Part shown: positions 1 to 7,341 of the stretch, piece by piece
Layout: every line of letters begins with the position of its first letter
Numbering within the stretch: the stretch's first letter is position 1
Virus record (IMG/VR): IMGVR_UViG_3300046006_002762
Coordinates: 1-35,770 of that record
DNA from: a virus
Direction: 5' to 3' (one strand)
Length of the DNA: 35,770 nt
Program-made: the position numbers and the translations under genes
The notes under the pieces: generated by a model
Database searches by the model: none
The model's input: the letters and a program-made list of their open reading frames with translations, nothing else
Told to the model about the DNA's origin: nothing

Positions 1-1
1 A

Positions 2-2806
2 GGGTATGAACCTTACGAACAATTTGATGGTTCAATGTCAACATTGTTTGATGATATGTCAAGTCAAATTTTTGATATCGTTTCAACACCGGCTAAAGAA
101 GATACTTCAATTAATTATTATGGTGCAATACCAACTAGTGTTTATTCGGGTTTAAGTTCAGTATATACTGGTGAAACTAATGTTTACGGAGTGGATAATG
201 TAAGTTCAAATTTATGTAATTATTCAGCACCTCAAAATGACCCTTGGTATTACTCATTATTTGATAATGTTGGTAATGCTTCTTATACAGGATTTTCATT
301 TTGGTCTGTTGTTACAGGATTAACATTGACACCAATAATTACAACAACAACATCAACTTCAACGACGACATCAACAACAAACCCTTGTACAACAACAACA
401 TCAACATCAACTACTTCAACAACAACAGCAAAACCTGTTAATTGTTATACAGGTACATTGATTGGGGTGATTTATATTTATTCGGGTACGGCATATACAG
501 ATTATGATGACTTAGTTGTTGCAACACTTCGTTCAAGAGGATTGTCAACATATGGTTTGGAAAATGGACCTGTTTATGAAGTTTCGGGTTTAACGGATGT
601 TAGTTTAGATTGTACCGGGACATATTCAGGTGTAACTAAGAACCCATTTTCAACTTTTGGTGTTAATATTACAAGTAAAGATGGTGACCAATATTTCTTT
701 GAAACATCATTATCAAATTCAGATTCAAAATACATTAGTAAAGTGTTTGGTTCAACTAACTTCTCAAAACCAAGAACAGTAGTTCCATTATTTGTTGAAG
801 AAAGATTCCAAGCTTTATTAACGAATGCTTGGAGAATGGGTTATATTAGAGGTTTAAATTGTGAATTAACAGCTTTACCTGATGCTCGTCAATCGATTGA
901 CCCAACATCAATAGCGTTTTACTTAGAAAAATTCCAATCACCGGTTTCACCGTGGGTTGTTTCAGAATTAAGAGGTAATAAAGTTTATAACTTATTTAAA
1001 TTTACAACTATTGCAGATGGTGATTCAGCAAATATTGATATTAAAATATCAATTGCAAATATGTCATTTAACAATGGTACTTTTGATGTATTAATTAGAG
1101 ATTTCTTTGATACTGATTCCTCACCTGTTGTTCTTGAAAAATACACTAATTGTAGTATGAACCCTCAAGATAATTCATTTGTTGGTAAAAAAATCGGTAG
1201 TTTAGATGGTGAATATCCTTTATTGTCAAGTTATGTTATGGTTGAAATTAATGAGGATGCACCAATAGATGCTCTTCCTTGTGGATTCTTAGGATACGAT
1301 TATAGAGAATATGCTGGTGTAAGACCACCATTCCCATTAATTAAATCTAAATATTATTATCCTGGTGAAGTAGTTTATAACCCACCGTTTGGGTTGGCTT
1401 CAGGAGCGGATGATTCAACAACAAGTGCTGGTGATAATGTAAGAAGAACTTATTTAGGTATTTCAGATACTGAAGGTATTGATGTTGATTTCTTCCAATA
1501 TAAAGGAACTCAACTTCCTTTAGATATTTGTAATGATACTGAAGGTAATCCTTGGAATTTTAGAACAAGAGGTTTCCACATGGACAAAAACGCAAGTGGT
1601 ATTACAATTCCAAATATATTTGTAACAAGTGGTACTCCGGCATTCTTTTGTGGTGACGCACCTTTTACATCAGACCCTGATAGTGAACTTAACCCTTATT
1701 ATAGAATTTACGCACGTAAATTTACATTCTTAGTAAAAGGTGGTTTTGATGGTTGGGATATCTATAGAGAATTTAGAACAAATAAAGATGAGTTTATGTT
1801 AGGTAGAACAGGTTACTTAAAAGGTTCTTGTCCTACAATAAAATATCCAACAGCATCGGGTTGGGGAGCATTTAAACAAATTATTGTCGCAGGTAACACT
1901 CAAGATTGGGCAAACACCGATTATTACGCTTATTTATTAGGACAACAAACATTTGCGAATCCTGAGGCGGTAAACATCAATGTCTTTGTTACACCGGGTA
2001 TTGATTATGTTAATAACTCTAATTTAGTTGAGAGTGCTATTGATATGATTGAATATAGTAGAGCGGATTCATTGTACGTATGTACAACTCCTGACTACAA
2101 TATGTATGTTCCGTCAACTGGTAATCAATTAGATTTTATTTACCCACAAGAAGCTGTAGATAATTTGGCAAATTCAGGTATTGACTCTAACTATACCGCT
2201 ACTTATTACCCTTGGGTATTAATGAGAGATACTGTTAACAATACTCAGATTTACTTACCGGCAACTGCTGAGGTAACAAGAAACTTAGCGTTAACGGATA
2301 ATATTGCATTTCCTTGGTTCGCTGCGGCGGGTTACACAAGAGGTATCGTAAACGCTGTTAAAGCGAGAGTTAAATTGACACAAGAGAATAGAGATACTTT
2401 ATATCAAGGTCGTTTAAATCCAATAGCAACGTTCTCAGATGTTGGAACGGTAATTTGGGGTAACAAAACTCTTCAAATTAGACAATCGGCACTTGATAGA
2501 ATTAATGTTAGAAGATTATTACTTCAAGCTCGTAAATTAATATCAGCAGTTTCTGTTAGATTATTATTTGAACAAAATGACGCTAAGGTAAGACAAGATT
2601 TCTTAGATTCTGTTAACCCAATATTAGACTCTATTAGAAGAGATAGAGGTCTTTATGATTTCCGTGTAACTGTTTCGTCTGACGCAGCTGATTTAGACAG
2701 AAATCAAATGACTGGTAAGATTTATATCAAACCAACCAAATCGTTAGAATTTATAGACATTACGTTCTATATTACTCCAACCGGAGCTTCTTTCGAGAAT
2801 ATATAA
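2..2806 (+). CDS. Tail sheath protein (T4 gp18-like), 5' partial
   Basis: Contractile tail sheath subunit; it polymerises around the tail tube and contracts at infection. The last ~160 residues are the classic sheath C-terminal domain: an FPWFAAAGYTRG segment, a region on adaptation and start of contraction (LNPIATFSDVGTVIWGNKTLQ), a VRRLLLQARKLI helix, and a final beta strand set ending in FIDITFYITPTG. The reading frame is open to the left edge (GYEPYEQFDGSM precedes the first ATG at 35), so the true start is probably upstream and ATG 35 is internal. Counting from ATG 35, residues ~100-135 are almost pure Thr/Ser, a flexible linker dividing an N-terminal part from the main sheath body. At >=934 residues it is longer than T4 gp18 (659), the excess lying in inserted surface domains. 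A hairpin follows the stop. Identity is firm; only the N-terminus is missing. Confidence 0.93.
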   Translation, partial: GYEPYEQFDGSMSTLFDDMSSQIFDIVSTPAKEDTSINYYGAIPTSVYSGLSSVYTGETNVYGVDNVSSNLCNYSAPQNDPWYYSLFDNVGNASYTGFSFWSVVTGLTLTPIITTTTSTSTTTSTTNPCTTTTSTSTTSTTTAKPVNCYTGTLIGVIYIYSGTAYTDYDDLVVATLRSRGLSTYGLENGPVYEVSGLTDVSLDCTGTYSGVTKNPFSTFGVNITSKDGDQYFFETSLSNSDSKYISKVFGSTNFSKPRTVVPLFVEERFQALLTNAWRMGYIRGLNCELTALPDARQSIDPTSIAFYLEKFQSPVSPWVVSELRGNKVYNLFKFTTIADGDSANIDIKISIANMSFNNGTFDVLIRDFFDTDSSPVVLEKYTNCSMNPQDNSFVGKKIGSLDGEYPLLSSYVMVEINEDAPIDALPCGFLGYDYREYAGVRPPFPLIKSKYYYPGEVVYNPPFGLASGADDSTTSAGDNVRRTYLGISDTEGIDVDFFQYKGTQLPLDICNDTEGNPWNFRTRGFHMDKNASGITIPNIFVTSGTPAFFCGDAPFTSDPDSELNPYYRIYARKFTFLVKGGFDGWDIYREFRTNKDEFMLGRTGYLKGSCPTIKYPTASGWGAFKQIIVAGNTQDWANTDYYAYLLGQQTFANPEAVNINVFVTPGIDYVNNSNLVESAIDMIEYSRADSLYVCTTPDYNMYVPSTGNQLDFIYPQEAVDNLANSGIDSNYTATYYPWVLMRDTVNNTQIYLPATAEVTRNLALTDNIAFPWFAAAGYTRGIVNAVKARVKLTQENRDTLYQGRLNPIATFSDVGTVIWGNKTLQIRQSALDRINVRRLLLQARKLISAVSVRLLFEQNDAKVRQDFLDSVNPILDSIRRDRGLYDFRVTVSSDAADLDRNQMTGKIYIKPTKSLEFIDITFYITPTGASFENI
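341..430 (+). repeat. ACA/TCA trinucleotide-rich repeat encoding Thr/Ser linker
   Basis: Low-complexity stretch inside the sheath gene made of ACA, TCA and ACG codons. Two imperfect copies about 48 bases apart begin at 341 and 389, separated by AACCCTTGT (Asn-Pro-Cys). It encodes a Thr/Ser-rich linker. Tandem codon repeats of this sort can change length by slippage while staying in frame. Confidence 0.85.
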
Positions 2807-2813
2807 TTAATAA

Positions 2814-2846
2814 AATTATGACCCATTGTAATAGTGGGTCATAATT
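2814..2846 (+). terminator. Stem-loop after sheath gene
   Basis: Perfect 12-bp inverted repeat AATTATGACCCA / TGGGTCATAATT (2814-2825 with 2835-2846) around a 9-base loop, 8 bases after the sheath stop. There is no long T run after it on the + strand, so it may be a weak terminator or an RNA-stabilising hairpin. Confidence 0.6.
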
Positions 2847-2864
2847 AAGCCTTATAACAAAAAT

Positions 2865-3683
2865 ATGTTAAAAAATAAAATAATTGAAGGAATTGACGAG
2901 GAAGGTGCTCCGGATGAGAAGTATTACGCTTTTGATTGGGACGATAATATAGTTTCAATGCCAACTAAAATAATCTTAAAAGATGAAGATGGTGATGAGG
3001 TTGGAATGTCAACTGAAGATTTCGCAACTTATCGAGAAATTATAGGTAAGGAACCATTTGAATTTGATAAACACACCATTGTTGGATTTTCAGAAGACCC
3101 TTTTAGATATTTCGGGGTTAAAGGTGATAAACAATTTATTGTTGATTCTATGTTAGCAAAACCGGGACCGGCTTGGGCTGATTTTGTTGAAGCAATTAAT
3201 AATGGGTCAATTTTTTCTATAGTTACTGCGAGAGGGCACACACCATCAGTATTAAAAGAGGCTTGTTATAATTATATTGTATCAAACCGTAATGGAATTA
3301 ATTCAACTGAGTTAGTTAAAAATTTAGAAAAATATAGAGATTTAGCTGATGAGGAAAATGTTTCTAAAAAGGAGATGATTAGAGAATATTTAGATTTATG
3401 TAAATTTTATCCTGTAAGTTATGGAGAAGGTTCCGCAACAAATCCGGAAGAAGGGAAAATTAAAGCTTTAAAAGAATTTGTTCAATATGTTAAAGCAATG
3501 TCTCAACATATTCAAAAAAAGGCGTTCTTAAAAAATAAAATAAATAATTATTTTGTTCCTAAAGTAGGTTTTTCAGATGACGACATAAAAAATGTGGATG
3601 TAGTAAAGAAACATTTTGAGCAAGACCCAGAAAATATTATTAAAACTTATTCAACAGCAGGAGGAATAAAAAAAGAATATTAA
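2865..3683 (+). CDS. HAD-superfamily hydrolase-like protein (probable phosphatase)
   Basis: A 272-residue protein with the four HAD signature motifs in order. Motif I is FDWDDN with nucleophile D24 and acid/base D26; motif II is the Thr of SIVTARG at T121; motif III is a Lys around K198-K200 (EEGKIKALKEF); motif IV is GFSDDDIKNV with D238-D240. The set is complete, so a metal-dependent phosphoryl-transfer enzyme is likely. Substrate is unknown; by analogy with T4 polynucleotide kinase it could be a nucleic-acid 3' end or nucleotide phosphatase, but no kinase domain is present. It sits between sheath and tube genes, where T4 has no such enzyme. No late-promoter-like element precedes it, and only a hairpin separates it from the sheath gene, so it is probably co-transcribed by read-through. 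Confidence 0.75.
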   Translation: MLKNKIIEGIDEEGAPDEKYYAFDWDDNIVSMPTKIILKDEDGDEVGMSTEDFATYREIIGKEPFEFDKHTIVGFSEDPFRYFGVKGDKQFIVDSMLAKPGPAWADFVEAINNGSIFSIVTARGHTPSVLKEACYNYIVSNRNGINSTELVKNLEKYRDLADEENVSKKEMIREYLDLCKFYPVSYGEGSATNPEEGKIKALKEFVQYVKAMSQHIQKKAFLKNKINNYFVPKVGFSDDDIKNVDVVKKHFEQDPENIIKTYSTAGGIKKEY

Positions 3684-3710
3684 ATACTTATAATAAAATA
3701 GAATTAAATA

Positions 3711-3753
3711 AAAAAAAACTAGTTAAAAAAAAACTAGTATTAAATAAACTAGA
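3711..3753 (+). repeat. Tandem ~14-bp AT-rich repeat with inverted-repeat core
   Basis: In the 179-base gap between the HAD and tube genes, AAAAAAAACTAGTT (3711-3724) is repeated at once as AAAAAAAAACTAGTA (3725-3739), with a degenerate third copy TTAAATAAACTAGA (3740-3753). The two ACTAGT cores also form a 7-bp hairpin (3718-3724 with 3732-3738). The rest of this gap is AT-rich sequence with two AGATAAATA copies (3792-3800 and 3830-3838). I see no gene in it. Confidence 0.6.
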
Positions 3754-3815
3754 CTGGATTATAATTATAATAAATTAAATTCTAAAAGTCAAGATAAATA
3801 TTTTTTAAATAGAGA

Positions 3816-3824
3816 TATTTATTA
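3816..3824 (+). promoter_or_regulatory. Late-promoter-like element (weak form) before tail tube gene
   Basis: TATTTATTA, a one-base variant of the TATTTATAA element seen before several other virion genes, 38 bases upstream of the tube ATG. Proposed from recurrence only. Confidence 0.3.
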
Positions 3825-3862
3825 AATAAAGATAAATAAAATAAAATTAAAAACAATTTGAA

Positions 3863-4351
3863 ATGGCTGATTTATTAATGAAAATGCCCATACCTTACGA
3901 ACCTAAAAGACAAAATAGGTTTATACTACGTTTTCCTTCAACATTAGGAATTAATGAATGGTTCGTAGAATCGGCAGCAAGACCACATATAACAATTAAT
4001 CCGGTTGCAATTCCTTTCTTAAATACAGAAACATATGTTGCTGGTCGTTTTACTTGGGGAACAATTAACGTGAAATTCCGTGACCCAATCGGACCTTCAG
4101 CGTCACAAGCTCTTATGGAGTGGGTACGTTTATGTGCTGAATCAGTTACAGGTCGTATGGGATATGCTGCGGGATATAAGAAAAACATTGACCTTGAGAT
4201 GTTAGACCCAACAGGTGTTGTTGTGGAAAAATGGATATTAGAAGGTACTTTCTTATCTGATGTTAACTTTGATGGTTTAGGGTATAGTCAAGATGCTTTA
4301 GCAACTATTTCTACAACATTACGTATGGATAGATGTATATTAGTTTACTAA
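3863..4351 (+). CDS. Tail tube protein (T4 gp19-like)
   Basis: A 162-residue protein matching the T4 gp19 tail tube family in length (T4: 163) and pattern: N-terminal PYEPKRQNRFILRFP, then FVESAARPHITINPVAIPFLNTETYVAGRFTWGTINVKFRD, and a C-terminal EGTFLSDVNFDGLGYSQDALATISTTLRMDRCI. It stacks as hexameric rings forming the inner tube through which DNA passes. The start is set by the conserved N-terminus; the leader is A-rich with no Shine-Dalgarno. It is followed by an intrinsic terminator, so it probably forms its own transcript, as expected for a highly abundant virion protein. Confidence 0.93.
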   Translation: MADLLMKMPIPYEPKRQNRFILRFPSTLGINEWFVESAARPHITINPVAIPFLNTETYVAGRFTWGTINVKFRDPIGPSASQALMEWVRLCAESVTGRMGYAAGYKKNIDLEMLDPTGVVVEKWILEGTFLSDVNFDGLGYSQDALATISTTLRMDRCILVY

Positions 4352-4377
4352 AATAATATTTTATATTTAAATTTAAG

Positions 4378-4408
4378 AATCCACATATCAAAAATATGTG
4401 GATTTTTT
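4378..4408 (+). terminator. Intrinsic terminator after tail tube gene
   Basis: Perfect 11-bp stem AATCCACATAT / ATATGTGGATT (4378-4388 with 4394-4404), loop CAAAA, then a T run through 4408. Confidence 0.85.
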
Positions 4409-4414
4409 ATTAAC

Positions 4415-4423
4415 TATTTATAA
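4415..4423 (+). promoter_or_regulatory. Candidate late promoter element
   Basis: TATTTATAA lying directly after the tube terminator and 42 bases before the next ATG. It is the exact form of the recurring element and is well placed to restart transcription of the gp26-like gene. Confidence 0.45.
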
Positions 4424-4441
4424 AAAAAAGTATACATTTAT

Positions 4442-4450
4442 TATTTATAA
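4442..4450 (+). promoter_or_regulatory. Candidate late promoter element, second copy
   Basis: A second exact TATTTATAA, 15 bases before the ATG at 4466. It would leave a very short leader if it is a -10 element, so a role in translation initiation is also possible. Confidence 0.4.
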
Positions 4451-4465
4451 TAAAAACAAATTTAT

Positions 4466-5221
4466 ATGGATGAGAGTTTAATTAATGCAGGAACAGAAAA
4501 TTTCACATTACCACATGATGTGGTATCATTACCTAGTGGTGGAATTTTTTATAAATCTAAAAGAAAATCGGTTAAAATCGGTTACTTAACAGCGTCTGAT
4601 GAAAATTATTTAATTGGTGCGCTAGCGGGTAAAGAAAATGTAGTATTAACTTTATTACGTAATAAATTATATGAACATGATTTACGTCCTGAAGAACTAC
4701 TTGATGGTGATGTTGAAGCTATTTTGATATTTTTAAGAAATACTTCATTTGGTGCTGAATACACAGTTAATTTAACTGACCCACAAACTAACAAATTATT
4801 TGCTCATACTGTTATATTGGATGAGTTAAATATTAAAAAAAACCAAAATCAACCGGATGAAAATGGATTTTTCTTAACTAAATTACCTAAAACAGGTATT
4901 ACTGTTAAATTAAGACCAACAACTTTCTATGATACTATTGAGTTAGATAAAATGGTTGAACAATATCCTGCTGGAAGACAGGCACCAAGAATTACTTGGA
5001 AATTACAAAAACAAATTGTTGAAATTGATGGGGATAACGATAGAGGTAAAATAGCTATGTTTGTTGATACTTTACCTATTATGGACTCTAAATACATAAG
5101 AACTTTTTTAAGGGAGAATGAACCGTCATTGGACCTTAAGAGAACAGCAAACGCCCCGTCAGGAGAACTGGTATCTTTCGAGATAACCTTTGGGGTGGAG
5201 TTTTTTCGGCCTTTCTTTTAA
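4466..5221 (+). CDS. Baseplate / tail assembly chaperone-like protein (T4 gp26 family)
   Basis: A 251-residue protein resembling the T4 gp26-type baseplate family: near the N-terminus VSLPSGGIFYKSKRKSVKIGYLTASDENYL, then RPEELLDGDVEAILIFLRNTSFGAEYTV, and near the C-terminus SKYIRTFLRENEPSLDLKR. The family's usual CxxC pair is absent (LTDPQTNKLF in its place). It lies directly upstream of the tape measure gene, the slot used in long-tailed phages by tail assembly chaperones made as short and frameshifted forms. Its last 35 bases overlap another open frame (from 5187), and the overlap contains GAG TTT TTT CGG, a good +1 slip site, so a 298-residue longer product is likely. The region 5130-5230 is visibly richer in G/C than the rest of the gene, consistent with extra coding or RNA constraint. 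Confidence 0.75.
   Translation: MDESLINAGTENFTLPHDVVSLPSGGIFYKSKRKSVKIGYLTASDENYLIGALAGKENVVLTLLRNKLYEHDLRPEELLDGDVEAILIFLRNTSFGAEYTVNLTDPQTNKLFAHTVILDELNIKKNQNQPDENGFFLTKLPKTGITVKLRPTTFYDTIELDKMVEQYPAGRQAPRITWKLQKQIVEIDGDNDRGKIAMFVDTLPIMDSKYIRTFLRENEPSLDLKRTANAPSGELVSFEITFGVEFFRPFF
5201..5209 (+). other. Putative programmed frameshift site (+1, or -2)
   Basis: In the 0 frame the codons are TTT TTT CGG at 5201-5209. tRNA-Phe on the second TTT (5204-5206) can move forward one base onto TTC (5205-5207), a better match to its GAA anticodon, while CGG, a codon that appears infrequent here, waits in the A site. The same UUU-CG logic is used at the influenza PA-X +1 site. A purine-rich GGGGTGGAG (5192-5200) sits just upstream, like the stimulatory sequence in bacterial prfB. 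A -2 slip TTT to TTT reaches the same frame. Inferred from sequence only. Confidence 0.6.
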
Positions 5222-5363
5222 CTATCGGCAACTTCTAATTGAGGAATATTACTTGATGGCTAAATTTATAAGGACTTCTTATAATGATTTCAACGAGATG
5301 CCCACTTATGTTAGAAAATTTTTAATAAACAGAATAATAGAAGATAATACACCAAAGACGTAA
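5208..5363 (+). CDS. C-terminal extension of the gp26-like protein, expressed by frameshift (alternatively a separate 35 aa ORF from ATG 5256)
   Basis: This frame is open from 5187 to the stop at 5361-5363. Read from the slip site it encodes 51 residues: GLSFNYRQLLIEEYYLMAKF, IRTSYNDFNEMPTYVRKFLI, then NRIIEDNTPKT. The pattern L-EE-YYL-(8)-SY-D--EMP-Y-R---IN is one I associate with short tail assembly proteins of T4-like phages. An internal ATG at 5256 would give only 35 residues and would cut off the conserved YRQLLIEEYYL part, which argues for entry from upstream by frameshift. Joined to residues 1-247 of the gp26-like protein it gives a 298-residue fusion. The final codons form one arm of a 14-bp hairpin. 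It stands 45 bases before the tape measure gene. Confidence 0.6.
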   Translation, partial: GLSFNYRQLLIEEYYLMAKFIRTSYNDFNEMPTYVRKFLINRIIEDNTPKT

Positions 5364-5387
5364 ATTAAAATATGTCTTTGGTGTATT
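5346..5387 (+). terminator. Long stem-loop at end of frameshift ORF
   Basis: Perfect 14-bp stem (5346-5359 with 5374-5387; core ACACCAAAGAC / GTCTTTGGTGT) with a 14-base AT-rich loop. The left arm is the last codons of the frameshift ORF. No T run follows; instead a late-promoter-like element starts at once. Confidence 0.65.
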
Positions 5388-5396
5388 TATTTATAA
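5388..5396 (+). promoter_or_regulatory. Candidate late promoter element before tape measure gene
   Basis: Exact TATTTATAA abutting the preceding hairpin and 12 bases before ATG 5409. Confidence 0.45.
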
Positions 5397-5408
5397 AAGA
5401 AATTTAAT

Positions 5409-7304
5409 ATGCAAGATGCTGGAAGTAATTTAGAGGCTAGTGAAAAAAAAGGTAAGGATATTCTTAAGTCGTTAGGAGATGCTTTAGAAAGTAATTTTAG
5501 TGTTGCTGCGGTTGGTAAGGTTGTTGCAGAACTAGATGCGGGTGCGAGTCAACTTTTAAAACAGTTTGGTCTTGGTCAACAAATGGCTCAAACATTAAGT
5601 GCAACAATGGCAGACGCGGTTAGTAGTGTTAGAGTTTTAGGTGGTGATATTAAAGATGTAATTGAGACTCAAAGAGATGCGTCAAAAGAGTTGGGTAGAA
5701 ATGTTGTATTATCTGCTGAAGTAAATAAAGACCTTTACGCAACGATGAAAGTTACTGGAGAACAAATTGGTCCATTAGTTAAAGGATTTAAAGATGCGGG
5801 ATATGGTGCGGGACAAGTCGCTAAGGAAATGAAAAATGTTGTGGATATTGCGGCTCAATCAGGTGTTAACGCACAAAAAGTGTCTTCAGCTGTTTTACAA
5901 AATATGGACTCTCTTAGTAAATATAATTTTGAAGGTGGTGTATCAGGTTTAGCAAAAATGGCGGCACAAGCGGCGATGTTAAGAATTGATATGAAAACAA
6001 CGTTAGGTTTTGCTGAAAAAGTTTTTGACCCTGAAGGGGCTATTGAAATGGCGGCAGCTATGCAAAGATTAGGTGTTACTCAAAGTAGTTTACTTGACCC
6101 GTTAAAATTAATGGACTTAGCTCAGAATGACCCCGCTGAATTACAAAATCAAATGGCGGAGATGGGTAAATCATTTACTCAATTAAATGAAAAAGGTCAA
6201 TTTGAAATTATGCCGGGAGCAAAACGTCAAATGAGGGAGTTAGAGAAGGCGATGGGATTACCCGCAGGTGAATTGGCAAAAATGTCTTTGGCAAGTGCGG
6301 AGTTAGAGGATAAAATGAGTAAAATTCGTTTTCCTGAGTTACCTGAGTTAGACGAAGATAAGCAAAAGATGATAGCCAATATGGCTGAAATGGGTGCTGG
6401 AGGTAAATATGAGGTACAAGTAACTGACCCAGAAACAGGAAAAACAGTTGCAAAGGCTATAGATGAATTAAATGCTAAAGATGTTGCAAATCTTGAAAAA
6501 ATGGCTAATACCGCTCCAAAAACTATGGAGGAGTTGGCTAAAGAACAATTGAGTACTTTGGAATCTATTGCTGCTGATATTAAATCATTAGCCGATAAAC
6601 CGGGATTAGCTCTCGCCGGTAGTAAAAGTATGACTGGTGTTCAAAAATATACTAGAGCAGCAACAACAAGTGCTAGAAAAGTTCTATCACCAAAAGAATT
6701 AGATTCAAAAAATCTTAGAGGGACAATTGATACAGGGATTGATAGAAGTTTAGACACTCTTAAAAGATTAACAGATGGTGAAATAACCGCTGCTGAGGCT
6801 AGAAAGGAAGTTGGGGAAAATTTATCAAAGTTAAATACATTGATTAAATCAGCATTTCAAACAGGAATGAATATCGCTAAAGAAGAAGGAGAAAAGTTAA
6901 ATAAAGATTTTCCTAATGTTGCCCGAATGGAACAATTAATGACAGGTAAGATGAAAGGGGTATCAAGTGCTAAAAAAGAATCATCAGATGCTAATCCGAT
7001 GAATGTTAAAAGAGATATTAGTAATGTTAGAAATACGTCAACAATGTCTACTAATGAACAACAAAGTTCAAATAGTAATACAACAAAAACACCAATTGAA
7101 ATTACTTTAAATCATAATGTTGATTTAAAGACTAATGGTAATGTAGACACTAATCAAATTGTTATGGCACTTAAGAATACGGATGTTCAACAAGGTATTG
7201 TTATGGCGATAAAAGAGGGAATGTTTAGTAATGGTTTATTAGCTCCAACAGCAAACAAAACACAGTTAATGAACTCTAATTTAAGTTCAACATTAACAAC
7301 ATAA
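5409..7304 (+). CDS. Tail tape measure protein (T4 gp29-like)
   Basis: A 631-residue, mainly helical protein, rich in Ala, Met, Lys and Glu, with no Cys or Trp that I could find; T4 gp29 is 590 residues. Short hydrophobic Gly/Ala-rich segments (for example MAAQAAMLRI) alternate with charged helices; the C-terminal ~120 residues become Asn/Ser/Thr-rich and end in a short beta-like part (TPIEITLNHNVDLKTNG). It sets tail length by spanning the tube lumen from the hub and is ejected with DNA. Assignment rests on position: it follows a gp26/chaperone-like gene with a probable frameshift and precedes the tube-initiator and hub genes, the order usual for tape measure genes. No muramidase or peptidase motif was seen. 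The direct family match is weaker than for the sheath and tube. Confidence 0.72.
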   Translation: MQDAGSNLEASEKKGKDILKSLGDALESNFSVAAVGKVVAELDAGASQLLKQFGLGQQMAQTLSATMADAVSSVRVLGGDIKDVIETQRDASKELGRNVVLSAEVNKDLYATMKVTGEQIGPLVKGFKDAGYGAGQVAKEMKNVVDIAAQSGVNAQKVSSAVLQNMDSLSKYNFEGGVSGLAKMAAQAAMLRIDMKTTLGFAEKVFDPEGAIEMAAAMQRLGVTQSSLLDPLKLMDLAQNDPAELQNQMAEMGKSFTQLNEKGQFEIMPGAKRQMRELEKAMGLPAGELAKMSLASAELEDKMSKIRFPELPELDEDKQKMIANMAEMGAGGKYEVQVTDPETGKTVAKAIDELNAKDVANLEKMANTAPKTMEELAKEQLSTLESIAADIKSLADKPGLALAGSKSMTGVQKYTRAATTSARKVLSPKELDSKNLRGTIDTGIDRSLDTLKRLTDGEITAAEARKEVGENLSKLNTLIKSAFQTGMNIAKEEGEKLNKDFPNVARMEQLMTGKMKGVSSAKKESSDANPMNVKRDISNVRNTSTMSTNEQQSSNSNTTKTPIEITLNHNVDLKTNGNVDTNQIVMALKNTDVQQGIVMAIKEGMFSNGLLAPTANKTQLMNSNLSSTLTT

Positions 7305-7318
7305 AATAAAGTACAATC

Positions 7319-7327
7319 TATTTATAG
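7319..7327 (+). promoter_or_regulatory. Candidate late promoter element
   Basis: TATTTATAG within CTATTTATAG, a 10-base near-palindrome, 14 bases before ATG 7342. Confidence 0.4.
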
Positions 7328-7341
7328 ATAAATTAGAATAT

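Noticed and set aside
35-37. ATG 35 as the true start of the sheath gene
   Set aside because: The same frame is open to base 2 with a plausible protein sequence, so the gene more likely starts before the window.
341-430. Repeat array resembling a CRISPR or template repeat
   Set aside because: It is a triplet codon repeat within a continuous sheath frame, with no spacers of constant length and no reverse transcriptase nearby.
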